Below are positions 58,245 through 64,000 of a DNA stretch of 64,000 bases, one piece after another. Numbering within the stretch: the first letter of the stretch is position 1; every line of letters starts with the position of its first letter. Made by a program: the position numbers and the translations under genes. The DNA lies in the NCBI RefSeq assembly GCF_900113835.1, contig NZ_FOQV01000015.1, positions 1 to 64,000 of the forward strand, written 5' to 3'. Source of the stretch: Allobosea sp. OK403 (GTDB lineage Bacteria; Pseudomonadota; Alphaproteobacteria; Rhizobiales; Beijerinckiaceae). The notes beneath the pieces were generated by a model. It made no database searches. It was not told the origin of the DNA and saw only the letters and a list, made by a program, of their open reading frames with translations.

Positions 58245-58514
58245 TTGAAGGCTGATCTTGATCTCGTTCCTGTCGTTCTCACCGTCGTGCTGGGCCAGAC
58301 CCAGATGCCGATCTACAAATTGCTGCGCATGGGCCGCGGCGCCATCATCGAGCTCAACGCGACCGAAACCGAGGAAGTCCAGATTCTCGCCAACAATCAC
58401 CCCTTCGCCAAGGGCAATGTCGTGGTCAGCGGCTCCAAGATCTCGGTCGAGATCACCCAGATGCTGAAGCGCCCGACGGTCTACTCGATGCAGAGCGTGG
58501 CCGAGGCGGCCTGA
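58245..58514 (+). CDS. Orphan FliN-like motor-switch (SpoA) domain protein
   Basis: 89 aa from a TTG start at 58245, chosen because GGAGG lies 6 nt upstream. The whole protein is one FliN/SpoA domain: DLVPVVLTVVLGQTQMPIYKLLRMGRGAIIELN and a final VEITQMLKRPTVYS. FliN binds the flagellar C-ring and sets motor direction. No other flagellar gene is near, so it may be an orphan paralogue or a stray copy. It is divergent from lipB. Confidence 0.83.
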   Translation: MKADLDLVPVVLTVVLGQTQMPIYKLLRMGRGAIIELNATETEEVQILANNHPFAKGNVVVSGSKISVEITQMLKRPTVYSMQSVAEAA

Positions 58515-58615
58515 GCGGCCGCACCATTCTCCCCGTCTCCACAGCCCTCACCCCGAGGAGCCTGGCGTGGAATGAAGCCAATGATTTCACGGGTCCATCT
58601 TGACGTCTACGCGCC

Positions 58616-58850
58616 GTCATTCCGGGCGCAGCGAAGCGGAGACCCGGAATCCATCGTAGAGTGCGTCGCCTTGGATGGATTCTGGATCGGCGCCGCAAGA
58701 GCTGGATGATTTCAGATGGGCTCACGAAGTGATCCCATCTGAAATCTGAATCCGTCTCTCATCAAAAGTGAGAGCAGGATCAATGCGAAAAACCGGTGCC
58801 CACTTTTTCGCATCCTGCTCTTGCGCGGCTTGTCCGGAATGACGGCACGG
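58616..58850. repeat. Family A repeat interrupted by a family C element
   Basis: The left half CGTCATTCCGGGCGCAGCG...GGATCGGCGCCGC and the right half GCGCGGCTTGTCCGGAATGACGG are one family A unit. It is split at 58698-58821 by a family C element in the loop between GCCGC and GCGGC. The 541-bp gap between the FliN-like gene and the tRNA holds no gene that I can see. Confidence 0.85.
58698..58821. repeat. MITE-like repeat, family C, copy 3 (nested)
   Basis: Ends AGAGC / GCTCT, extended by the flanks to GCAAGAGC / GCTCTTGC. Internal stem-loops: GATTTCAGATGGG...CCCATCTGAAATC and GCAGGATCAATGCGAAAAA...TTTTTCGCATCCTGC. It is 124 bp and sits inside a family A repeat. Confidence 0.88.
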
Positions 58851-59055
58851 GGGATGGCAAGCGATCGAAGGTCTTGGATACTGCTCGGTTCATTTCAGCT
58901 TGGCCTCTGGGGAGTGCCATTCAGGATGAGGGCTGCAGGGGATAAACCGAACCATGACGCATTCTTGACGAAACACTCTTGTGGCGGCGGATTCGATTTG
59001 CTAGACCCGCGCCGTTCCTGAGTTGCCGCGTTCACACGGCAGTTTTCGAGCCGCT

Positions 59056-59140
59056 GCGGTCATGGCGGAATTGGTAGACGCACTACCTTGAGGTGGTAGC
59101 GGGGAGACCCGTGGAGGTTCGAGTCCTCTTGACCGCACCA
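59056..59140 (+). tRNA. tRNA-Leu (anticodon GAG)
   Basis: An 85-nt type II tRNA with encoded CCA. Acceptor stem GCGGTCA / TGACCGC, D-arm region GGCGGAATTGGTAGACGC, anticodon stem CTACC / GGTAG around TTGAGGT (anticodon GAG, reading CTC/CTT), long variable arm AGCGGGGAGACCCGT and T-arm GGTTCGAGTCC. It is the likely attachment site of the island that follows. Confidence 0.96.
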
Positions 59141-59210
59141 GATTGGTAAGAGCCTGAGATTGCTAAGAGATTAGCTTTCTCGGGTTCTTACCCTTTCTCC
59201 CCAAACATCA

Positions 59211-60284
59211 ATGGCTTCTCCGCTTGGTCCCACTCTGGTCCCATGGAGCAGTCAATTGGCTACGATTCGTAAGCACCGAGACAAATATCAGGTCCGTATC
59301 CGTCGCAAGGATGCGTCCCCCCTCACCCGGACTTTCGCGACTCATGCGGATGCCAAGGAATGGGCGAACCTTCAGGAACGCTTGGCCGACCGAGGCGAGC
59401 TAGGCCCCGACCGCAAGGCGTTAGAGCGAACCACGCTTGCCATGTTGGTCGAAAGATACAGGGATGAGGTCCTTCCCGGTAAGAAGGCAACCACGATAGC
59501 CGTTGAGACAGCTGTCCTTACCGCCTTCGTTCGTCATCCCATCTGCAAGAAGCGGCTCTCAGACATCACGACAGCGGACTTCGCCGTCTACCGGGACCAA
59601 CGGCTGAAGGAGATCAGTAGCGCCTCGCTCAAACGGCAACTGACGCCCATCCGCAGCGCCTTCAGAGTGGCAATCAAGGAATGGGGCATCCCTCTCCGCT
59701 CCAATCCGCTCAGCGGCCTCACGCTCAAAGCCCATGACAATAGACGGGAGAGGCGCCTTCAGGAGGGCGAGCTTGAACGGCTGCTAGAAGCGCTGTCGAA
59801 GGCTCGCAATCCGCTCCTATCCCCTATCATACGGCTGGCGTTGGCTACGGGCTTGCGTAGAGGGGAGCTATTGGCCCTCCGGGAGCGGGACATAGACCTA
59901 AAGCGGCTCTTCCTGCTGGTCCGGGAAGCCAAGAATGGTCACTCCAGGACGATCCCGCTCACCTCCGAGGCGGTTACGGCCATCAAGGAAGCCCTATCCC
60001 GTCTGGATCACGGGGAAATTCGGCCTAGGAACGCAGTTCTGTTCCCCATCGCAGCAGCAAATCTCCGGGAACTATGGAATGCGACGGCCAAACGGGCAGA
60101 GCTTGAGGATTTTCACTTCCACGACCTCAGACACGAAGCCATCAGCCGCTTATTCGAGCTTGGTCTGACTGTTCCAGAGGTCGCATCAGTCTCCGGTCAC
60201 CGCACCATGTCCATGCTGATGCGATACGCCCACGCCTCCGGGGCAAGTGTCCGTGCCAAGATGCAGGTTGCTTCAAATCTCTGA
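59211..60284 (+). CDS. Tyrosine-type site-specific integrase
   Basis: 357-aa phage/island-type recombinase that lies 70 bp past the tRNA-Leu 3' end. An N-terminal arm-binding region (TIRKHRDKYQVRIRRKDAS) and a core-binding SAM-like domain (about 75-165) precede the catalytic domain (about 185-357). Catalytic residues are visible: Arg in ATGLRRGELLAL, His-Arg in HDLRHEAISRLF, the His of SGHRTMSMLMRYAH and the Tyr nucleophile in the same block. GC content is lower than in flanking genes. The true start may be downstream near 59256, since the first residues are unusual. Confidence 0.92.
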   Translation: MASPLGPTLVPWSSQLATIRKHRDKYQVRIRRKDASPLTRTFATHADAKEWANLQERLADRGELGPDRKALERTTLAMLVERYRDEVLPGKKATTIAVETAVLTAFVRHPICKKRLSDITTADFAVYRDQRLKEISSASLKRQLTPIRSAFRVAIKEWGIPLRSNPLSGLTLKAHDNRRERRLQEGELERLLEALSKARNPLLSPIIRLALATGLRRGELLALRERDIDLKRLFLLVREAKNGHSRTIPLTSEAVTAIKEALSRLDHGEIRPRNAVLFPIAAANLRELWNATAKRAELEDFHFHDLRHEAISRLFELGLTVPEVASVSGHRTMSMLMRYAHASGASVRAKMQVASNL

Positions 60285-60551
60285 GGCAATCGATCCTTAG
60301 ACGCCACTCGCGCGAGCAGAATTACCGGTAATGCGGGGCGAGACACTGCCAGAGGGGTTTCCATTGCGATCCCCTTTGGCGATTCCTACCGCTTTCGGCC
60401 TATTAAACCACTGTTTTCATTGTATTTTCTACTTATCAGCTTAGTTTTACGAGATTGCCTTGGCAACTGCCACTCCCCCAGTTTAGTACCCAACTTACGC
60501 TACCATTCAACGCCAATAATTTAGATAGAAGGCTGTTATGTTTAGATATTC
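60285..60551. other. AT-rich island gap with palindromes, no gene
   Basis: This part of the island is clearly richer in A+T than the rest of the window. It has short palindromes CTCGCGCGAG (60307-60316) and ATTACCGGTAAT (60321-60332), which may be recombinase or repressor sites. No coding frame is convincing. Confidence 0.55.
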
Positions 60552-60580
60552 TTGACACAGCGCGCAAGTTATGATACAAT
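60552..60580 (+). promoter_or_regulatory. Near-consensus sigma-70 promoter
   Basis: TTGACA (60552-60557), 17-bp spacer, TACAAT (60575-60580). This is close to the best sigma-70 match in the window. It points at the small genes from 60762, leaving a leader of about 175 nt. Confidence 0.8.
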
Positions 60581-60638
60581 AGTAATGTAGGTCGAGAGAT
60601 AATTCTAATTTCCTCATCTACCCTATCCAGCCTGACTT

Positions 60639-60690
60639 AGCCGAGAGCTTTGGTAACCCCTGCCACGGGTACGCCTATAGCCTCTCGGCT
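60639..60690 (+). ncRNA. Long hairpin in the leader of the island operon
   Basis: AGCCGAGAG (60639-60647) pairs perfectly with CTCTCGGCT (60682-60690); inside, GGTAACCC and GGGTACGCC can pair partly. It lies between the promoter at 60552 and the first small gene. It may be a regulatory leader, an antitermination site or a short RNA. No known riboswitch class is recognised. Confidence 0.45.
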
Positions 60691-60761
60691 CGTCTTCGAT
60701 CTGTGCTGTGTAGATACCCCTCCCCAGCCAATCCCTACCGATCAAGTTGAAACGGAAAACA

Positions 60762-60998
60762 ATGACCGACGCCGATACATTCGCAGAAATTCGCAACGCC
60801 AAGGCCGAAGAGCCCAAGCATAACCTTCGCCTAGATAAGACCATCGCCCCGCAGGGTGAGACCCGCACATGGGCTTATTATCAGCGGATAAAGAAAGCTG
60901 ATCCCAAGTCTTACGAGCGGCCAGAAGTAGAAGTTCAGATGCAGAAAGACGCACTTCGCCTAGGCCCATCATTCTTTGTCACCGACGATAACGACTGA
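60762..60998 (+). CDS. Small island protein of unknown function
   Basis: 78 aa from the ATG at 60762 (GGAAA about 8 nt upstream). Charged and probably helical, with no signal peptide or membrane helix. Contains TWAYYQRIKKADPKSYERPEVEVQMQKDAL and ends in acidic residues (DDND). I do not recognise it. It is the first gene after the strong promoter. Confidence 0.6.
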   Translation: MTDADTFAEIRNAKAEEPKHNLRLDKTIAPQGETRTWAYYQRIKKADPKSYERPEVEVQMQKDALRLGPSFFVTDDND

Positions 60999-61028
60999 GC
61001 ATTAGTTTCACACAAATAGGAATTTCAT

Positions 61029-61355
61029 ATGTCAGATATTTACTGGACCCACGACAAGGGCCGCGTCCGCTACAGCCTCGGTGCTGCCTACTGGGCAGTA
61101 CCGCTCCCGACCGAAATCTTCTACGCCATTGTGCCCAAGAAAGCAGGCGAGCGTCTTCCGCCTAGCTTGCGAGGCAAATACAAGAACGTAGAGAGCGCTC
61201 GACGGGCCGTCGAAGGTGTCAGTGGACCTGGGCACAGTCGAAAGGAATTAGAGCGAGCCGGCTCACTTTGGCCCGGGGAAGTCATTCCCAAGGAAGAGAT
61301 CGCAGAAGCCCACAAGCTAGCCCTTGCGAGCACTCAACCCGAGGCCTCCAAGTGA
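61029..61355 (+). CDS. Small island protein of unknown function
   Basis: 108 aa, 30 bp after the previous gene. It contains an aromatic N-terminal part (IYWTHDKGRVRYSLGAAYWAVPLP) and a Lys/Arg/Glu-rich C-terminal helix region. No known domain seen. Its TGA overlaps the next gene's GTG (GTGA), so translation is coupled. Confidence 0.65.
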   Translation: MSDIYWTHDKGRVRYSLGAAYWAVPLPTEIFYAIVPKKAGERLPPSLRGKYKNVESARRAVEGVSGPGHSRKELERAGSLWPGEVIPKEEIAEAHKLALASTQPEASK

Positions 61356-61819
61356 GCGAGGTTCTCGAAAGCCTACCTGATCCTATCATCCATTCACTCG
61401 ACGAGGGCGGCCGCAGGGCCGTCTTCGTTCCCCTACTAGGTGGTATCAGAGGCTACGCCACCATCGATGAGGCCGATTTCAGGTCGCTGTTGGATGCTGG
61501 GCTGTCGTCTCGTTGGTCCATCCAAGTCCGAGGCTCCGTTACCGCTCCTTGTGCCGGGGCTTCCGGCAACACCGTATCCGTTGCAAGAGTGCTGTTAGAC
61601 TGCGGCGAAGGTGAAAGCGTCGTATACCTCAATGGCGATAGCACTGACCTGCGTCGCAGCAATCTTTCAGTCAGCTACGAGGGCAACAACGCCATCCGAC
61701 GCGACAGGGATTACATCAAGCCAACCTCCCGTCAGAAATCCACTGCTATCGAACACCTGTTTCTGATCGATGGCGTACCAGTCAGCGCCGAAGAGTGGGC
61801 TCGATATCGTGGCCGGTGA
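61352..61819 (+). CDS. Degenerate HNH-like island protein
   Basis: 155 aa from a GTG start at 61352 that overlaps the previous stop. The stretch VVYLNGDSTDLRRSNLSVSYEGNNAI aligns by eye with the HNH core VDHINGDxxDNRxxNL. The first catalytic His is replaced by Tyr, so it is probably not a working nuclease. The N-terminal part (DEGGRRAVFVPLLGGIRGYATIDEADF) is like the region that precedes HNH domains in phage proteins. It may be a DNA-binding relic or regulator. Confidence 0.6.
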   Translation: MSEVLESLPDPIIHSLDEGGRRAVFVPLLGGIRGYATIDEADFRSLLDAGLSSRWSIQVRGSVTAPCAGASGNTVSVARVLLDCGEGESVVYLNGDSTDLRRSNLSVSYEGNNAIRRDRDYIKPTSRQKSTAIEHLFLIDGVPVSAEEWARYRGR

Positions 61820-62192
61820 TACCTTGGAAACCGAAGCTCCATTAAGAGGGCAAAAACACCTGCAGAGAGGGTCCAAGCTACTAGGGTACCCGACACCTAC
61901 TTCAGCCCTAAAAAAGACAAATGATTACAATGCATTAGAAGGGAGAAAATCGACTACTATACCCCCCTCTCAGGCCCTCGCAGAACGCAACTCCGACTGG
62001 TCCGGATGGTGTGGCGATACAATGGGCCGGGTGTATTACTTCAAGCGCCCGCTTACCAAGGCTCAGGCAAAGAACTTCGGGCTGGCGTATCCAGCTTACC
62101 GGGATGGTTATTACAAGCCCGCCAGCGCCACGTCTTATGACCAGTTCCATCCGGATGCACGAGTTGCAGCCCATTTCATCGACAACTCATAA
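61770..62192 (+). CDS. Small island protein of unknown function
   Basis: 140 aa in another frame, overlapping the HNH-like gene by 50 bp. The C-terminal half is more likely to be real (DWSGWCGDTMGRVYYFKRPLTKAQAKNFGLAYPAYRDGYY, then a His-rich end). The start is uncertain; GTG at 61809 is an alternative. No known domain. Confidence 0.5.
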   Translation: MAYQSAPKSGLDIVAGDTLETEAPLRGQKHLQRGSKLLGYPTPTSALKKTNDYNALEGRKSTTIPPSQALAERNSDWSGWCGDTMGRVYYFKRPLTKAQAKNFGLAYPAYRDGYYKPASATSYDQFHPDARVAAHFIDNS

Positions 62193-62220
62193 GAATAGAT
62201 CGTAGCCATACTATCAAATC

Positions 62221-62312
62221 GGAGAGGTGGGGCAGCCGCGTCTCACCTCTCCCCTGCTGACTTCCAAGGGTCGATTCCTTGGACACCACCCCTCCCTTGC
62301 GAGGGGATTTTT
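62221..62312 (+). ncRNA. Structured intergenic element ending in a terminator
   Basis: Two perfect hairpins: GGAGAGGTG / CACCTCTCC (62221-62252) and TCCAAGG-GTCGATT-CCTTGGA (62263-62283), the second like a T-arm. A terminator hairpin CCCCTC / GAGGGG follows (62289-62306) with ATTTTT. It may be a small RNA or the 3' end of the upstream operon. A tRNA was considered and rejected. Confidence 0.45.
62289..62312 (+). terminator. Terminator of the small-gene cluster
   Basis: Stem CCCCTC / GAGGGG with a 6-nt loop followed by ATTTTT. It ends the small-gene operon before the primase-like pair. Confidence 0.75.
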
Positions 62313-62361
62313 CTGTCTCTCATCAATCCATCAAAAACAAGAAGAACGGAACCAACGCAGG

Positions 62362-62700
62362 ATGTCTAACAATAAAGATAAACGAACTGCCAGTTATTAC
62401 CCCGGGCATAGATGGCGAAAACTTTATCCAACAAACCAACCCACAATAATTGAAAAGCTTAGCGAAGCGCTCAGTCGCATAGACCCTTCGGATCAATCCA
62501 CGCGTAACATCGTCGGTAAGGCCCTCTACCATGCAGGCTTAGGCTTCAATGTATGGGAAGATTGGTCCCGTAACTCCCCCCATTACAATCCGCTGGAACT
62601 AAAGCCGCTTTGGGAGCGGTTCGGCACCGCGGAGACGACCTATACGGGTGGCTTGGATGTGGTGCTCGAGCTTGCGCGGAGGTCCAGCCGTGGAAGGTGA
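62362..62700 (+). CDS. Stand-alone PriCT_2-like primase-associated protein
   Basis: 112 aa from the ATG at 62362. The region TIIEKLSEALSRIDPSDQSTRNIVGKALYHAGLGF...WEDWSRNSPHYN...LKPLWERFG matches by eye the PriCT_2 domain, which normally sits between the primase and helicase parts of phage/plasmid primase-helicases. No primase domain is present. Its stop overlaps the next gene by 11 bp, so it is probably coupled to it. Confidence 0.6.
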   Translation: MSNNKDKRTASYYPGHRWRKLYPTNQPTIIEKLSEALSRIDPSDQSTRNIVGKALYHAGLGFNVWEDWSRNSPHYNPLELKPLWERFGTAETTYTGGLDVVLELARRSSRGR

Positions 62701-64000
62701 ACGCATCTTCGCCTTTCCCAAGGCCCCACCCCCGAAGGCCCCTCCCGGCAAACTAGCGACAGCCACAAAGCACGCCGTCCGGGAGATATTCGACAAGCGC
62801 GGGCACCATCCATCCGCTCCTCTATGGCGCTCCTTGGACGATCTTGTGGACGTTATGGAGGACATGGCCAACGGGACAGCCGCGCCAGCCTATTACCTCT
62901 GCGCCCTATCACCGGGGATGGGGAAGAGCACGACGGTACAACAATTCGTGCGGCAGCTTCTCTTGGATGCGTCCTACGACCACGTAAGCGTGCTGATCTG
63001 TGTAGGCCGGCTAGCTGAGATCCAAACCTATGTCGAAGAGATGCATCTATCGCCGGACTTGTTCGCCGTGTTTGTGTCTGAAGCGAAGGCCGAGGGGCGA
63101 AGGCTTAATGAACTTGGGCGGGGTTCAGACAGGGAGGGAGCCCGCATCCTTTTCACGACACAACAGATGTTGGAGAGCCGGGTTAAGCGGAAAGGCTCTT
63201 TCTCGCAGTCCTCCGAATTCTGGTTCCAAGGCGGACCCAGGCGGGTTCGGCTTTGGGATGAGGCTTGCCTTCCGGCCCGACCACTAACGGTTGAGGTCTC
63301 GTTCATTCAAGCCTTGATTGAGCCTACCCAGTATCAAACCCGCCTTCGATCATTGCTGGATAAGCTGGTGGACGAGATTAGGGCCGCTCCCAATGACACC
63401 TGCGTAGATATCCCTCACTTCGAGGATGAGACGGCGTTGTCTCATGCTTCGATCATGAGCCTGTATGAGGCCGAGCCCCAAAAGCGTCAGGACATCGTTC
63501 GCGACCTCCTGCTGCTGCAAGGGAGCACTGTCACGGTGCATCATGTCGGGGCCAATAAGACAGCAATCAGCTATCTGAACGTATTCCCAGACGATCTGCT
63601 TCCGCTGATGATCTGCGACGCGTCAGGCCGTGTTCGCCATTCCTACAGGCATTGGGCGGATGGGAGAGGCAACCTCGTTGCCCTATCCACGATGGCCACG
63701 TCCTATCGCAATATGACGATTCACACATGGCTGGAATCTGGATCGAAGGACAGTTGGGGTAAGCCGGATCGGGCTCGAAAGATGATCGATGCCATAACCG
63801 ATCTAGTGAATTCCAAACCGAATGAAGAGTGGCTCATTCTTCACCATCAGCAGGACAGCAACAGAGACTTGCCGGCTGATCTGAGGAAAGGGGCAACAAA
63901 CCCGGAAAGGCTAAAGTTCGTCTACTGGGGTTCTGACGATGCGAAGGCCACAAATCAGTACCGTGACATTGAGAACATTGTGTTGGCGGGTTGCTTGTAT
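62690..64000 (+). CDS. P-loop DExx ATPase/helicase of the island, partial at window end
   Basis: A GTG start at 62690 opens a frame of 437 codons that reaches the window edge without a stop. Walker A is SPGMGKST (residues 74-81), the helicase-type form with Lys79. A Walker B/DExx box is seen as VRLWDEA (Asp190-Glu191). The segment ARILFTTQQMLESR between them resembles helicase motif Ia/Ib. It is therefore probably an SF2-like helicase or similar ATPase, paired with the PriCT_2-like protein. The 3' end is missing, so the rest of the domains cannot be judged. Confidence 0.72.
   Translation, partial: MEGERIFAFPKAPPPKAPPGKLATATKHAVREIFDKRGHHPSAPLWRSLDDLVDVMEDMANGTAAPAYYLCALSPGMGKSTTVQQFVRQLLLDASYDHVSVLICVGRLAEIQTYVEEMHLSPDLFAVFVSEAKAEGRRLNELGRGSDREGARILFTTQQMLESRVKRKGSFSQSSEFWFQGGPRRVRLWDEACLPARPLTVEVSFIQALIEPTQYQTRLRSLLDKLVDEIRAAPNDTCVDIPHFEDETALSHASIMSLYEAEPQKRQDIVRDLLLLQGSTVTVHHVGANKTAISYLNVFPDDLLPLMICDASGRVRHSYRHWADGRGNLVALSTMATSYRNMTIHTWLESGSKDSWGKPDRARKMIDAITDLVNSKPNEEWLILHHQQDSNRDLPADLRKGATNPERLKFVYWGSDDAKATNQYRDIENIVLAGCLY

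Noticed and set aside
60623..60972. Minus-strand frames across the first island gene
   Set aside because: They overlap the plus-strand gene that has a promoter and start context; their own ribosome sites are absent.
62215..62290. A possible tRNA in the island because of a T-arm-like hairpin and CCA-like end
   Set aside because: No matching acceptor stem, D-arm or anticodon arm can be drawn; T54 is replaced by G. I kept it as a structured element with a terminator.

Overview
The window looks like the chromosome of a high-GC alphaproteobacterium of the order Hyphomicrobiales. Protein style, the conserved gene block below and several dispersed palindromic repeat families suggest a Bosea-like member of Boseaceae; this is inference, since no rRNA or marker search was possible. 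About 59 kb is ordinary dense chromosome. The last ~4.9 kb is a lower-GC genomic island behind a tRNA-Leu gene and runs off the right edge.

Region 1 (0.3-18 kb) is a conserved housekeeping block, mostly on the minus strand: dgt, argS, a SPOR-domain envelope protein, nagZ, scpA-scpB (chromosome condensation), tatA-tatB-tatC (folded-protein export), serS, surE, pcm and an NlpD-type lipoprotein. Two transport genes without their usual partners sit inside it: an Fe3+-type ABC ATPase and a TRAP substrate-binding protein with a Tat signal. erpA is divergent from dgt. Region 2 (18-32 kb) is accessory metabolism and regulators: a double cold-shock protein, LysE exporter, XRE regulator/SDR pair, GFA protein, metallo-beta-lactamase hydrolase, ICMT-like membrane protein with a GbsR/MarR-like regulator and two clear inverted-repeat operators, sirtuin, aminotransferase, altronate/galactarate dehydratase, and a LysR/aldo-keto reductase pair.

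Region 3 (32-48 kb) holds a phasin, a D,D-carboxypeptidase with a SPOR tail, a DnaJ-like/VWA-like pair, panC, a DUF1489 protein, SDR plus APH(6)-like kinase, a divergent MocR/PaiB pair with a LysE exporter and a threonine-dehydratase-like enzyme, and the biotin subunit of an acyl-CoA carboxylase (mccA). Its carboxyltransferase partner (mccB) lies ~8.8 kb away at 55.7-57.3 kb. The genes between them include a two-partner-secretion outer-membrane transporter, a FecR-domain protein with an Asn/Gly/Ser repeat tail, a CHASE2-PAS-GGDEF-EAL c-di-GMP protein and a small Arg/His/Gly-rich secreted protein. lipB and an orphan FliN-like gene with a TTG start follow.

Region 4 (59-64 kb) is the island: tRNA-Leu(GAG), a tyrosine integrase, an AT-rich gap with a near-consensus sigma-70 promoter and a structured leader, four small unknown genes (one a degenerate HNH-like protein), a structured intergenic element with a terminator, a stand-alone PriCT_2-like primase-associated protein, and a translationally overlapping P-loop/DExx ATPase cut by the window end. 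I read it as the replication end of an integrated element.

At least five families of dispersed intergenic repeats occur. One MITE-like family is nested inside a copy of another, which suggests it is or was mobile.
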